Shown: piece by piece, positions 1 through 7,883 of the stretch
Layout of the letters: every line of letters starts with the position of its first letter
Numbering within the stretch: position 1 is the stretch's first letter
Assembly (NCBI GenBank): GCA_963675945.1
Contig: OY780932.1
Coordinates: 2,790,001-2,854,000 of the forward strand
Direction: 5' to 3'
DNA length: 64,000 nt
Source: G963556115 sp963675945
Lineage (GTDB): Bacteria; Planctomycetota; SZUA-567
The notes under the pieces: model-generated
What the model saw: only the letters and a program-made list of their open reading frames with translations
What the model was told of the DNA's origin: nothing
Database searches by the model: none
Made by a program: the position numbers and the translations under genes

Positions 1-1124
1 GGGGTGGAGAGTCGGGATGCGACGAGTAAGGCGACAAGAACCCCCAGAAGAAGAAAAGCTGCGGTGATACCGATGGTTACATACAGCGTGGTACGTGTCT
101 TGTCGTTACTGATGCTGTTTATCTGCGTGGCGGCAGCCATTGCTTCCGGTTCGTGCATCTCACTCATTAGTGCCCAGCGGGTTCCGAGAAAATCCAAGGG
201 GCGGTAATTCGAGATTACCTTTTTTCCGGCATCTTGATAATTGGTGGTGACAACGGTGTTGGCTTCACCGGCGATTGCCTTCTTAATATGTTCATTATCG
301 ATATTGTTAGTATCGGCAAAGGTCGCGGCAACCGAATATTTTTCGGGCTGGTTGATTGAATCCGAACGCAGGTTATAATCGGTTCCTACCAGATAACTCT
401 CCCCAGCTTTTCCCAGTCCGGTGTTATCTTGCATGATGGCATTGATTTTAGCCAGAGGAAATTGCATCGCCAGAATACCAACGAATTCACCATTGATAAC
501 AATAGGGGTTCCCATAAACGCGGCAGGTAGGTTATGCGATGGCGAATATGGGGAAAAATCAACAAATTCAGTCTTTCCAGAGTTTTTTACCTCTTTGTAC
601 ATCTTGCCTAGACCCTCATCCTTGAGGTAACCTGTAGCAATATTTTCACCGAGATCCGGTTCTTTGAATTGGGTGTACATTACATGACCGTGATCACGAG
701 AGATAATGAAGACATCATACCAGTTGAATTTGTTCTTATCAATATACGAGGCAAAGTGTGTTGAGAGGTTATTCCAGAGTCTCTTGTAATCATTACTCTC
801 AACCTCGAATTTTTTTGCAGTATCCTGAGTTGCATTTTGGTGGTAAGAGTCTAACTGGACGAAGGCATCCTTGACGGTTTTGGATGCGGCCAAGGTTTCC
901 AAGGTTACCAATTGATAATTGAGATAATCAAGAAGCTGTTTAGCTTTCAGATTGCTGACTGAATTCAGGGAGCTATGGGCTTTTTCCGTGAGAGCGCTTC
1001 GGGAGTAAGAATTGAGTGAAGAAGACAACTCTGAGAGTAGATGGAAAATTATGCCTGATAGAAGTATTAAGGGAATTGCCAGTAGTATAATGTGAGAGAT
1101 AACTAGTTTGTGGTTTATCTTCAT
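1..1124 (-). CDS. Methyl-accepting chemotaxis protein, N-terminal part (truncated by window edge)
   Basis: The frame is open from an ATG at 1124 to the window edge, giving about 374 residues without the C-terminus. The start follows a CAGGAATAG ribosome site. An N-terminal membrane segment (about residues 7-29) is followed by a roughly 300-residue extracytoplasmic region that looks like a double-Cache sensor, with a late RWALMSEM stretch typical of the membrane-distal end of such sensors, and a second membrane segment near residues 345-367. This is the layout of a transmembrane chemoreceptor; the HAMP and signalling domains would lie beyond the window. The ligand cannot be predicted. It would feed the CheA kinases encoded further right. 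A Cache-type histidine kinase or cyclase is the alternative, because the output domain is not visible. Confidence 0.8.
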   Translation of the reverse strand, partial: MKINHKLVISHIILLAIPLILLSGIIFHLLSELSSSLNSYSRSALTEKAHSSLNSVSNLKAKQLLDYLNYQLVTLETLAASKTVKDAFVQLDSYHQNATQDTAKKFEVESNDYKRLWNNLSTHFASYIDKNKFNWYDVFIISRDHGHVMYTQFKEPDLGENIATGYLKDEGLGKMYKEVKNSGKTEFVDFSPYSPSHNLPAAFMGTPIVINGEFVGILAMQFPLAKINAIMQDNTGLGKAGESYLVGTDYNLRSDSINQPEKYSVAATFADTNNIDNEHIKKAIAGEANTVVTTNYQDAGKKVISNYRPLDFLGTRWALMSEMHEPEAMAAATQINSISNDKTRTTLYVTIGITAAFLLLGVLVALLVASRLST

Positions 1125-1371
1125 TTTCTATTCCTGTAAAAAATGCACACTAGAAACTGATTTGGAAGAAATCACGCATACTATCTCATAGGTATTGTAA
1201 TTATTCAAGTTAGGGTTGGATTATTCTTTTGTTTGAGGTTTATCTGCATTTGTGAAAGATATGGTATAAACCTGAATTAAGTTATAAATGATGGTATTAG
1301 GGGGCATGGGTAGTGTCAAGAAAGTTTCGCAAATTAGTTTTCAGAGATAAAAGAAAGTCAAAGCTATTACC

Positions 1372-1390
1372 TGTGTGATTCATAGACATC
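1372..1390 (+). repeat. IS terminal inverted repeat, left end
   Basis: This 19-bp sequence is the exact reverse complement of 2216-2234. It starts TGTGTGATTC, consistent with TG-ended transposon termini. Confidence 0.85.
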
Positions 1391-1393
1391 CTT

Positions 1394-2174
1394 TCACTTT
1401 TTAAATGCATGTTTTTTTAGCAAAATGCTATTTCTGCAATATTCTATTTCTGTATTAAATTTGATTGAGACTTCTTCTTGTAAAGGAGTCTCATACATCA
1501 ATTCAATGTACTTTTCAACTGGAGTTTTACCGTTTAGACTACTATGAGGACGCTCCCAATTGTAGTAATGCTGCCATTCTGCTAAGGGTAGATCAAGACT
1601 TTCTATACTGTGTTTTGTTAAATCAATGGTTGAATAGAATTCTTCAATATCAGTTTTTTGAGATCTTTCTACTTTACCATTAAGATGAGGAGATGCAGGG
1701 CGAATAGGTCTAAGTTTAATCCCCCAATCCAACAGCAGATCTTGAACTTTATAAGCAAGAAATTCTCGTCCTCTATCAGTCTGAATTCTTTGAATTGGGA
1801 AACACATCTCTTCAACTACTTTTTCAATATGGAGAAACATTATTCCTGACTAAAACTTTATGAATTGTTGCTAAAGAGAGCTTAATACTATGCAACCTTA
1901 ATAATTCGCTCTGAATTCTCCTCGCCCCGATATTTCTTGAATCTCTTAGTGCTAATATTATACTTTCTATATTTTCAGTTACCTTAGTCGCAGGAGAATT
2001 GTGAGGTTTTCTGCTCAAGGTGCAAAGCCCTTCAATACCATTTGATTGATATCTATTTACCCATTTTCTAAGAGTAGGTCTGGAAATTCCACAACGATTA
2101 CAAACAAGTCCTGAGTTTTGAGTTTCAAAATACATTTTGACCCATTTCAATCGGGATTTAATAGTATTGTCCAT
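1394..2174 (-). pseudogene. IS481/IS3-like transposase with an internal deletion
   Basis: Two overlapping reading frames (2174 to 1824, and 1840 to 1394) are the two ends of one transposase. The first has an N-terminal helix-turn-helix (CNRCGISRPTLRKWV) and a second DNA-binding helical region. The second has the end of the rve catalytic core, with the second Asp in QTDRGREF, the Glu in the HLNGKVERSQK region, and the tail motif WERPHSSLNGKTPVEKY. The piece that should carry the first catalytic Asp is missing and the two parts are out of frame, so about 75-80 residues have been lost compared with full-length relatives. The product cannot catalyse transposition. Its start follows an AAGGAGTTG ribosome site. 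Confidence 0.85.
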
Positions 2175-2215
2175 AGCAACTCCTTTATCAATATATTATA
2201 CAATTTTATTGAAAT

Positions 2216-2234
2216 GATGTCTATGAATCACACA
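2216..2234 (-). repeat. IS terminal inverted repeat, right end
   Basis: Exact 19-bp inverted partner of 1372-1390. It lies upstream of the transposase start at 2174. Confidence 0.85.
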
Positions 2235-2362
2235 ATTTAGAACTTATTATATGGATTGTGGGGGTCGGTTCTGGCTTTCTTGCCTTGGTGTTTCTGCTGA
2301 TCAGGTCTCCACTTGACTGGTTCCACAAACGTAAAGAGCAGGTGGTTAATGGCAGAGATTGA
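2235..2362 (+). pseudogene. 3' remnant of a membrane-protein gene cut by the IS
   Basis: Immediately right of the IS end, an open frame without a start encodes about 41 residues: a hydrophobic helix (IIWIVGVGSGFLALVFLLI) followed by a basic tail (RSPLDWFHKRKEQVVNG) and a TGA at 2360-2362. This looks like the genuine C-terminus of an inner-membrane protein. Its last codons overlap the start of the next gene by 14 bases, so the two were probably translationally coupled. No 5' half is recognisable left of the IS, so the rest has been lost or lies elsewhere. The family is unknown; a small holin-like or phage-type membrane protein would fit the size of what remains. Confidence 0.55.
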
Positions 2363-2831
2363 TGATAAAAAGTTTTATGATAAATTAAACGAGATTGAGG
2401 CAAAGTTTACTAGTAGTTTAAATGATGTTGCTATCAAAGTTGCAGAAGTGGTTGTAAAACTTGAAAGTTTGAAAATACATGATGCCCCATGTCGTTTTCT
2501 TGAGAATCATGAGCAAAAGCTGGATTCAGAAATAACAAATATTAAAACGAAGCAAAGCCATGATGTCTCAAAGCTTCATGATAAAATTGATGGGCATATA
2601 GATAATCACCATTCAATAAATTCTGAGAATACGCCTGATAAAATCCTCGCAAGGCATGTTGGAAATTATCATTCGCCCAATGCCCCGAATTCGGCTGAGA
2701 GACTTATGTCTGATCATATTCAAAAAGAGCATTCATCTGAGGCGTCTGACCGGCGGAAGACGATGTTGTACACAGCTCTGGCTGCTATCGCTACTGTTGC
2801 GTCTTTTGTTGCAGGGTTTATGCTGAAGTAG
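2349..2831 (+). CDS. Small tail-anchored protein with a histidine-containing repeat, unknown function
   Basis: The 160-residue product is not a recognised family. I chose the ATG at 2349 (MAEIDDKKFYDKL), preceded by AAAGAGCAGGTGG; an upstream TTG in frame is less likely. Residues 1-75 are helical and charged. Residues about 85-140 contain three imperfect copies of H-[IV]-x3-H-S (GHIDNHHS, RHVGNYHS, DHIQKEHS) spaced about 21-25 residues apart. The last 20 residues form a membrane helix (AALAAIATVASFVAGFMLK). The topology suggests a cytoplasmic domain anchored by its C-terminus. Overlap with the remnant upstream suggests a two-gene unit, possibly from a prophage, now broken by the IS. Confidence 0.6.
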   Translation: MAEIDDKKFYDKLNEIEAKFTSSLNDVAIKVAEVVVKLESLKIHDAPCRFLENHEQKLDSEITNIKTKQSHDVSKLHDKIDGHIDNHHSINSENTPDKILARHVGNYHSPNAPNSAERLMSDHIQKEHSSEASDRRKTMLYTALAAIATVASFVAGFMLK

Positions 2832-2853
2832 GATTCTAGAATATTTTTGACAA

Positions 2854-3003
2854 ATGGAGCGTGATCAACGGAGCCTGAGTAGTTATATGCTCAAGATATG
2901 TGCGGAGCATGTGGCAGAGGTCAATAGAGACCAAGCACAAGAGAATTTTGAAAATTTTTCAGCAATCAGGCTTTGTGACTTTCAGAAGTATATAAAAACT
3001 TAA
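2854..3003 (+). CDS. Hypothetical 49-residue protein
   Basis: A short frame begins at an ATG 22 bases after the previous stop and encodes 49 residues with a charged helical sequence (SSYMLKICAEHVAEVNRDQ). There is no convincing ribosome site ahead of it, so it may instead be a gene fragment or chance frame. The codons look ordinary for this genome and it sits in the same orientation as the tail-anchored protein gene. Confidence 0.25.
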   Translation: MERDQRSLSSYMLKICAEHVAEVNRDQAQENFENFSAIRLCDFQKYIKT

Positions 3004-3107
3004 AGGTTGTTTGTGGTTTATTTGTGGTTTATTTCATTATTTTAGGTTGTTTTCATTGTTTAAAACGACTTTATTTGTTAAAATTTAATAGCTTGAATGG
3101 ACATTAA

Positions 3108-3149
3108 AAAAGCCTGTAAGTCCTTATGTGCTAGGAATTACAGGCTTTT
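3108..3149 (-). terminator. Rho-independent terminator of tRNA-Asn
   Basis: A perfect 12-bp stem (AAAAGCCTGTAA pairing with TTACAGGCTTTT) with an 18-base loop ends, on the minus strand, in a run of T residues. It begins only a few bases past the tRNA 3' end. Confidence 0.75.
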
Positions 3150-3154
3150 GTGTT

Positions 3155-3230
3155 TGGCTCCCCCGGCTGGACTCGAACCAGCGACACATGGATTAACAGT
3201 CCATTGCTCTACCAACTGAGCTACAAGGGA
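3155..3230 (-). tRNA. tRNA-Asn (anticodon GTT)
   Basis: The minus strand folds as a complete 76-nt cloverleaf: acceptor stem from TCCCTTG to CGGGGGA with two G-U pairs, D-arm AGCTCAGTTGGTAGAGC, anticodon stem-loop with GTT, T-arm CGCTGGTTCGAGTCCAGC, discriminator G and an encoded CCA. It decodes AAC and AAT. tRNA genes are common phage and island integration sites, and the accessory patch ends here, but I could not find a second copy of its 3' end that would mark an attachment site. Confidence 0.95.
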
Positions 3231-4525
3231 ATGTAGTCATTTAGGTTTTATTAGCATTGTGTTGCTAACTTCAACGTGTTGCAAGTATACGGAATAAAGC
3301 TTTGATGTCTAGACATATTTTTGATTTTTTAGCGCTTTTTTTTATGCTGGTCAAAACCGGGGATTTATAGACTCGTGGGGTATTTAATTAGTGATTACGG
3401 GATATTATAGGCTAGAATTATATGTTATTGCTTATATTTGCTTTAGCGTAAAATGATTGAGTTTGGCCTGAGCCGTGGAGGAGGTATTATATACGGCATA
3501 AATGAGTGTCAGGTGGGGGAGATACATGTTTGTGAAGAAGAATAAGTGACTCAAAGTCTTTGATAAACTTTTCGGGGAGACTGTAAAACGGATTATCTGC
3601 AATGCTATATGGCATTTTATAGCTAAAACTTGCATAATCGTGTATTATGTGTATACTTAAATATATACTAGTATACTGGTAACTTTATAAATGTATTAAT
3701 GTTATGGTTTGTTGTAAAAAAGATGCTAGCTGAAATGACGTTGGCTTGAGGCTATATTGGTGGTGTGGTATAATGTAATACATTAATTGTTGCTTAAGTT
3801 GAGATGAAAATACACTGAAGTATATACACTTGGGTAGCGTTGAGCTTTAGGTGTCGGGACCTGAGTCAGGATGCTATCGATTTAACGCATATTGCCCGCT
3901 AAGGTTTCCAGGATAATTTATACGACGCGGGATAGGGGCGCGAATTTATTTGATATTGCTCGTTATTATATAGTTAGTGAGCAAAAAGTTTGGTAGGTGC
4001 TTAAGCGTAAGCTGGATAAGGTGCTGCAGTGCTGCCAGTAATTGAGTGTATAGCGCTTACTTTAAACGCTTGCTTGAATGTATGCTGGTTAATTTACAAG
4101 AGCTTTAGACCGCTGATGTCGATTTTATGAAATTGCTTGATTTGCTCTACTGGGGAATATGTTGGAGCATGAGGATTTCTTAAGTTATAAAGGGGGTGAA
4201 CTGGTTTGGGATGTGGAATTACATGTTGAGATAGAGGAGGATTGAGAGGAATTTTCAGGTTTTATTTAAAGGTTGTGGTTAATGTCTGCCTTGTTCGGGC
4301 GGGAGATGGGCTGTATGTGCGGCTATTTGCTCAAACGAAAACCTTTTAAATATCTATTTCTCTCTGACTGGCTCTACAAGCTGGGGTACTACTGAACAAT
4401 TGTATCGGGTGTGGTGCGGGTTGAGAACGGTTCTTTTAAGGTCAGGATGTGCCAGTGCTTTTTAAGAAGATGCAGAAGGTGTACATTCGGTTTGTCGTCG
4501 ATACACAGGTATAAGGAGTCTTGTT
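3231..4525. other. 1.3-kb region without an intact gene; probable decayed coding sequence
   Basis: No frame of useful length has both a start and a ribosome site. On the plus strand from about 3840 to 4510, short protein-like stretches appear in changing frames: GGELVWDVELHVEIEED ending at about 4246, RAGDGLYVRLFAQTKTF near 4300, VVRVENGSFKVRM near 4410-4450, and DVPVLFKKMQKVYIRFVVD near 4450-4500. Between them are many stops and frame changes. This is the pattern of one or more genes decaying by indels, but chance cannot be excluded. The sequence from 3231 to 3840 is AT-rich and shows nothing I can identify. Confidence 0.35.
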
Positions 4526-4924
4526 ATGCAGGTGGTATTGAAGGTGGTTACCAAGTTTCGTCAGGAGCTAGTTGATATTACTAAAGACGTAGCGGATATT
4601 GTTGCTCAAGCCAAGAAGGAGTCTGGGCTGGTCAATGTTTATGTGCGAGGGGCTACAGCGGCGGTAATGATTCAGGAGAACTGGGATGATTCAGTTCAAC
4701 GGGATACAATCTCGTTATTGAATAAATTGATACCGCATGGGATCTGGGAGCATGATAAGCAGGACGGTAATGGGGACAGTCATTTAAAATCTGGGGTTAT
4801 TGGTCCGTCAGAGTCAATTCCAATAGCTGATTTTAAGATGTTACTCTCGACCTGGCAGAACATCTTTCTCTGTGAGTTTGATGGCCCGAGGGCGGAGCGT
4901 GAAGTTGTGGTTACTATAATCTAA
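4526..4924 (+). CDS. yjbQ: YjbQ/UPF0047 family protein (secondary thiamine-phosphate synthase-type)
   Basis: The 132-residue protein has nearly the full length of the YjbQ family (about 135-140). The family signature is clear: GNGDSHLKSGVIGPSESIPI (residues about 79-98) and the C-terminal WQNIFLCEFDGPRAEREVVVTI. Members form compact trimers; some have weak thiamine phosphate synthase activity, and the physiological role is uncertain. The start is set by ATAAGGAGTC eight bases upstream. The gene stands alone between decayed sequence and a terminator. thiH lies 12 kb away, so a thiamine link is only an inference. Confidence 0.9.
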   Translation: MQVVLKVVTKFRQELVDITKDVADIVAQAKKESGLVNVYVRGATAAVMIQENWDDSVQRDTISLLNKLIPHGIWEHDKQDGNGDSHLKSGVIGPSESIPIADFKMLLSTWQNIFLCEFDGPRAEREVVVTII

Positions 4925-4957
4925 AGGTTTTGTTCTTGTTGTTTGCGGAAAATATAT

Positions 4958-4984
4958 TATTTAGAGCTTGCTCTAAATATTTTA
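4958..4984 (+). terminator. Probable terminator of yjbQ
   Basis: A 10-bp stem (TATTTAGAGC and GCTCTAAATA) with a two-base loop is followed by a short T run, 34 bases after the yjbQ stop. Confidence 0.5.
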
Positions 4985-5101
4985 GAGTGTTGCGGCAAGT
5001 ATAAGTTTAGGTGGTAATTGTGTTGTCTGTGTAGTAGTTGTATGTCAATAATGGATTGTATTACGTTATTTTTATGCTCTGGTTTTTATGGCACTGGATT
5101 T

Positions 5102-5135
5102 GCGGGACCTAGAGTGAACTCTAGGTCCCGCTTTT
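5102..5135 (+). terminator. Strong GC-rich terminator hairpin
   Basis: A perfect 13-bp stem (GCGGGACCTAGAG with CTCTAGGTCCCGC) and a TGAA loop lead into TTTT on the plus strand. The minus strand lacks a T run, so it mainly stops rightward transcription from yjbQ before the convergent ECF operon. Confidence 0.75.
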
Positions 5136-5289
5136 GTAGGTTTTAGCCAGTTGAGTACTCCGTAGGGGGTGCAAAACAAAACCACCCAATATGCGGGTGG
5201 CTAATAAAACGGGTAGTTTGTCGCAATATGGTAAAGAAATATCACTCAAATGATGTTCACTTGCGATGATAAAACAAGGTATGGTTAGG

Positions 5290-5814
5290 CTAGTCATTAT
5301 CTGGAGAAGGAAAGTGGGGAGGACAATGGCGATCAGGGTGCTCCCAGTCTTCAAGCATTTGCGGTGAGCCTTCCTCCAATCGTTTTTCAAAGCGTTTGGC
5401 TCGGGGCATGCGTCGTTTATGCCCAGGAAAATACTGAGGAAATGATGCCATCCAGCGTTGTTTGTCGGTATTATTAGGCATTAGCTCTGCAATATTGATG
5501 GCAATTTTGTGCTGCAGTTGAAGAATACGGTAGGATACCTCATCATTGAGCCGACCGAAGCACTTCATATCATTGTCAATAAGGGATTCAATCTCTGTCT
5601 GGTGCGGGGCAAGCGTAGGAAAGTCTTCAACTATTCGACAGGCGACTTTGTTAACCATATCCTTAGGGTTGGGTCTGAAGAAGTCAAAATGTGTTCCGAC
5701 CATGTAGGCTCCGCCTATAAAGCCTATAAGAATACCGGATATAAGTATGACTACCCCGAGTAAAATGTGCTTATAGTGAATTTTGGGTTTTGTCTGAGGA
5801 ATTTTTGTGTGCAT
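5290..5814 (-). CDS. Membrane-anchored periplasmic protein of the ECF sigma operon
   Basis: The 174-residue product has a short basic N-terminus, one membrane helix (about residues 18-41, LLGVVILISGILIGFIGGAYMVG) and a helical periplasmic part rich in Arg, His and Pro. It contains FPQYFPGHKRRMPRAKRFEKRL. The size and topology resemble CpxP/ZraP-like periplasmic sensors that accompany ECF sigma factors, but I see no diagnostic motif, so the family is not assigned. It is the third gene of sigma - small membrane protein - this gene, 17 bases after its neighbour. It probably takes part in sensing envelope stress or in controlling the sigma factor. A similar YF-PG-KRR-MP motif occurs in the secreted protein at 15172. 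Confidence 0.6.
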   Translation of the reverse strand: MHTKIPQTKPKIHYKHILLGVVILISGILIGFIGGAYMVGTHFDFFRPNPKDMVNKVACRIVEDFPTLAPHQTEIESLIDNDMKCFGRLNDEVSYRILQLQHKIAINIAELMPNNTDKQRWMASFPQYFPGHKRRMPRAKRFEKRLEEGSPQMLEDWEHPDRHCPPHFPSPDND

Positions 5815-5831
5815 TTATCTCAACCTGTTAC

Positions 5832-6095
5832 TTAGAAAATAGTGAATGACTGGTCTGATATCTCCCAGGCAACTGTATTTTGAATAGTCGACATTATATC
5901 GATGGAGAAGAAAATAGCTATTATCGCTGCAACTGCGCAGGCAATTGCAATATACCTGAAAGAGTCGACTTCAATAATCTTATTCTCGGCCTTTAGGCGC
6001 TGCCAGACTTTGCGACGAATGTCAATATGCGTAAAGGGTAGCGCGTTTGCTTTGCGGTTGATATCCTTAAGGATTTTAATTTCATCTGTATTCAT
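5832..6095 (-). CDS. Small membrane protein, candidate anti-sigma factor
   Basis: The 87-residue protein has a charged cytoplasmic N-terminus (about residues 1-47) and one membrane helix (about 48-67, IAIACAVAAIIAIFFSI). It starts inside the end of the sigma gene, overlapping it by 14 bases, with GGAG nine bases ahead of the ATG. An ECF sigma gene overlapped by a one-helix membrane protein is the usual layout for sigma and anti-sigma pairs, so I infer an anti-sigma role. The N-terminus lacks the zinc anti-sigma motif (HxxxCxxC), so it would be a non-zinc type. A sequence family is not recognised. Confidence 0.55.
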   Translation of the reverse strand: MNTDEIKILKDINRKANALPFTHIDIRRKVWQRLKAENKIIEVDSFRYIAIACAVAAIIAIFFSIDIMSTIQNTVAWEISDQSFTIF

Positions 6096-6657
6096 TTAGT
6101 AAATCTCCTAATTCCTTATCATTTAAGAGAGTTCTAAGTTTCTTGCGGGAACGATAAGCTCTCATTTTGACCATTGCCACGGTCCAGCCCATAGTCTGGG
6201 CAATATCTTTGGCACTCATATTATCTAGATACATCATACATAGAACCTGGCGCTCCTTCGGAGGTAGTCTCTTCAGAACAAGATTTAGTAGATGTGCTGC
6301 ATCTGGATTCGCGCTGGGGGCATCGGCGTATGTAGGTCGATCCCAGTCTTCTAATCTGACTGTGCTTGGTTTCTTGGCTTCATCTCGCCAAAAATTGTAG
6401 CCAACCCTACTGGCAATTCGGCGTAACCAATGGATAAAGGGGGCAAGAGGTTTATAATTCTCTATGGACTGGTAAGCAGTGATGAAGACTGTCTGCGTAA
6501 GTTCTTCAACTATATTGGAATCCAGTGAAAACCGGCGCATTTGCTTGCCAATAGTAGTTTGATGCCTCTGCATGAGCAGGTCAAATGCGGAATTATCACC
6601 TTCTTGGACTCTCTTGACCTCTAGGTAATCTTCATCAATGTGATCAGTATCAGCCAT
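6082..6657 (-). CDS. ECF-type RNA polymerase sigma factor
   Basis: The 191-residue protein has the two domains of group 4 sigma factors. Sigma2 spans about residues 18-90 (DLLMQRHQTTIGKQMRRF, then VEELTQTVFITAYQSIENYKP and the FIHWLRRIA -10 recognition helix). Sigma4 spans about 120-175 (LKRLPPKERQVLCMMYLDNMSAKDIAQ, then GWTVAMVKMRAYRSRKKLR as the helix-turn-helix). It directs RNA polymerase to a small regulon, probably including its own promoter. The ribosome site is weak, so the start at 6657 is the least certain point. Two membrane-protein genes follow in the same operon and probably control its activity. Confidence 0.9.
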   Translation of the reverse strand: MADTDHIDEDYLEVKRVQEGDNSAFDLLMQRHQTTIGKQMRRFSLDSNIVEELTQTVFITAYQSIENYKPLAPFIHWLRRIASRVGYNFWRDEAKKPSTVRLEDWDRPTYADAPSANPDAAHLLNLVLKRLPPKERQVLCMMYLDNMSAKDIAQTMGWTVAMVKMRAYRSRKKLRTLLNDKELGDLLNEYR

Positions 6658-7135
6658 AAAATTATTGTATTATCCACTAGTTACCGAATCTCGTACAACT
6701 TTATTATATAATTATCTCCTGCTTATAAAAGGATAATCACTCAAAACAGTCCAAGGTAACTCAAAAAAAAGATTTATGATTGTTTTAGGCTTAATTTGTC
6801 TTGGAGAATGTTCGCCCTTTCCTAATAACTTGACAAGCGGTATCTGCTTGCTTATCTTTCGTGCAAACGTTGCTCTACGGTAAGGGATAATTTATGATAG
6901 CTTGGGTGAGGATATATTGATGTTGTCATTGTATCTGGGGACGGCTCGCCCCAAAAACCGGATAAATGGTGTCTGCTTGCTTACTATATTTTTTGCTGGT
7001 ATGGCTCTGGAGATTGTCGTTTGGCTGAAAAAACAGGCATAATAAATCTCTAGTTCTTTAGGAAAAAGTTAGTTAAGCGGGATTTTGTTAATTACTAGCG
7101 GCGGGCGGGAGCTAGAAGTTATGCTGACATTTGAT
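6658..7135. other. Intergenic region with an imperfect direct repeat
   Basis: No gene is visible in about 480 bases. A 16-bp motif, GGTRTCTGCTTGCTTA, occurs twice in the same orientation (6839-6854 and 6968-6983) with 15 of 16 positions identical and loosely similar flanks. The left end must hold the promoter of the sigma operon, but I cannot pick it out. Confidence 0.4.
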
Positions 7136-7167
7136 GAAAAAAAGGTGAGGAGTGTTCTCCTCACCTT
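7136..7167 (-). terminator. Terminator of the HU gene
   Basis: A perfect 11-bp stem (AAGGTGAGGAG with CTCCTCACCTT) and a four-base loop lead, on the minus strand, into a run of seven T residues 24 bases past the HU stop. Confidence 0.85.
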
Positions 7168-7191
7168 GATTACTATGAATGTTTCAGAAGC

Positions 7192-7503
7192 TTAGATCAT
7201 TTCTTTCAGACCCTTGAGCGCGCGCAGAATAACCTTGGTTGAGGCAGGTTTTGCTGGGATGTCCATGGTCTCACCCGGTTTGAATGGATTTGGTACTCCG
7301 GTCTTTGCAGGTTTGGCCGGAACTTCTTTCTTCTCGATTTTGAGTAGACCAGGAAGTACAAATTTACCACATGCATCATTTGCAAGACTGTTGTTAATAT
7401 TAGCATTGAGGCTGTCAAATACTTCAGCAATCTGTTTCTTGGTGAGGCCGGTATCCTCGGAGATTGCTGAAAAGAGTTCATTCTTGGTAAGTGGTTTGTC
7501 CAT
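7192..7503 (-). CDS. HU-family DNA-binding protein
   Basis: The 103-residue protein belongs to the HU/IHF family of nucleoid proteins. Residues 4-45 form the dimerisation helices (TKNELFSAISEDTGLTKKQIAEVFDSL). Residues about 46-85 are the DNA-binding arm, with the FVLPGLLKIEKKEV strand and a Pro/Lys-rich arm (PAKPAKTGVPNPFKPGETM). The arm is a variant of the usual RNP motif and the C-terminus (PASTKVILRALKGLKEMI) is extended, as in HU proteins of several PVC and related bacteria. The start follows ATAGGAG. It is a single-gene unit with its own terminator; the roughly 380-base gap to 7883 must carry its promoter and that of the next gene, but I could not place either reliably. Confidence 0.85.
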   Translation of the reverse strand: MDKPLTKNELFSAISEDTGLTKKQIAEVFDSLNANINNSLANDACGKFVLPGLLKIEKKEVPAKPAKTGVPNPFKPGETMDIPAKPASTKVILRALKGLKEMI

Positions 7504-7883
7504 TAAGTAGCTCCTATTATAACTATAAAAAAGATAATTTGTACAAATCTAGTTGTTATGTCAGTTGCGAGAATTTTACGGAAATAATTGATTGTGTGCA
7601 ATGCTTAATTTGAAAATTAATTATAATACGCCTTGTTTTGGAGGATATTTTAAGGGTAAGTCAAGAATATACAGGTTAAAGCTTATTAGTTGATAATAGC
7701 TAGTAAAGTAAAATTGTGAGATAATGCTCGTAAAGATTGGCGCTCAGATTTCATATTGTAAAATATATTAATACATGTTAAAAAAAAGCGGTAAATAGTT
7801 GAGGAAAATCAAAAAACAGATGAAAAGAAGGTCAGATTCTGTATAATTATAAATGCTTTATTGTTCTAATATTTATAGGTAAA

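Larger units (their letters stand above)
1372..2234 (-). mobile_element. IS481/IS3-like insertion sequence, internally deleted
   Basis: The element is bounded by a perfect 19-bp inverted repeat beginning TGTGTGATTC (1372-1390 and 2216-2234), and the similarity continues imperfectly inward for several bases. It encloses one transposase gene on the minus strand that lacks a central segment, so the element is about 0.86 kb, shorter than the 1.1-1.3 kb usual for this group. I see no clear target-site duplication at the two edges. The right end sits directly against a broken membrane-protein gene, which shows that insertion disrupted it. Mobilisation would need a full-length copy elsewhere in the genome. 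Confidence 0.85.

Noticed and set aside
1300..1371. 5' half of the IS-interrupted membrane gene left of the element
   Set aside because: The plus-strand frame there ends in a stop before the IS and shows no membrane helix.
3432..3635. 67-residue minus-strand frame in the gap after tRNA-Asn
   Set aside because: No ribosome site and no recognisable motif in an AT-rich stretch.
7504..7530. TATAAT just upstream of the HU gene as its promoter
   Set aside because: It sits only a few bases from the ribosome site, so a transcript starting from it would lack that site.
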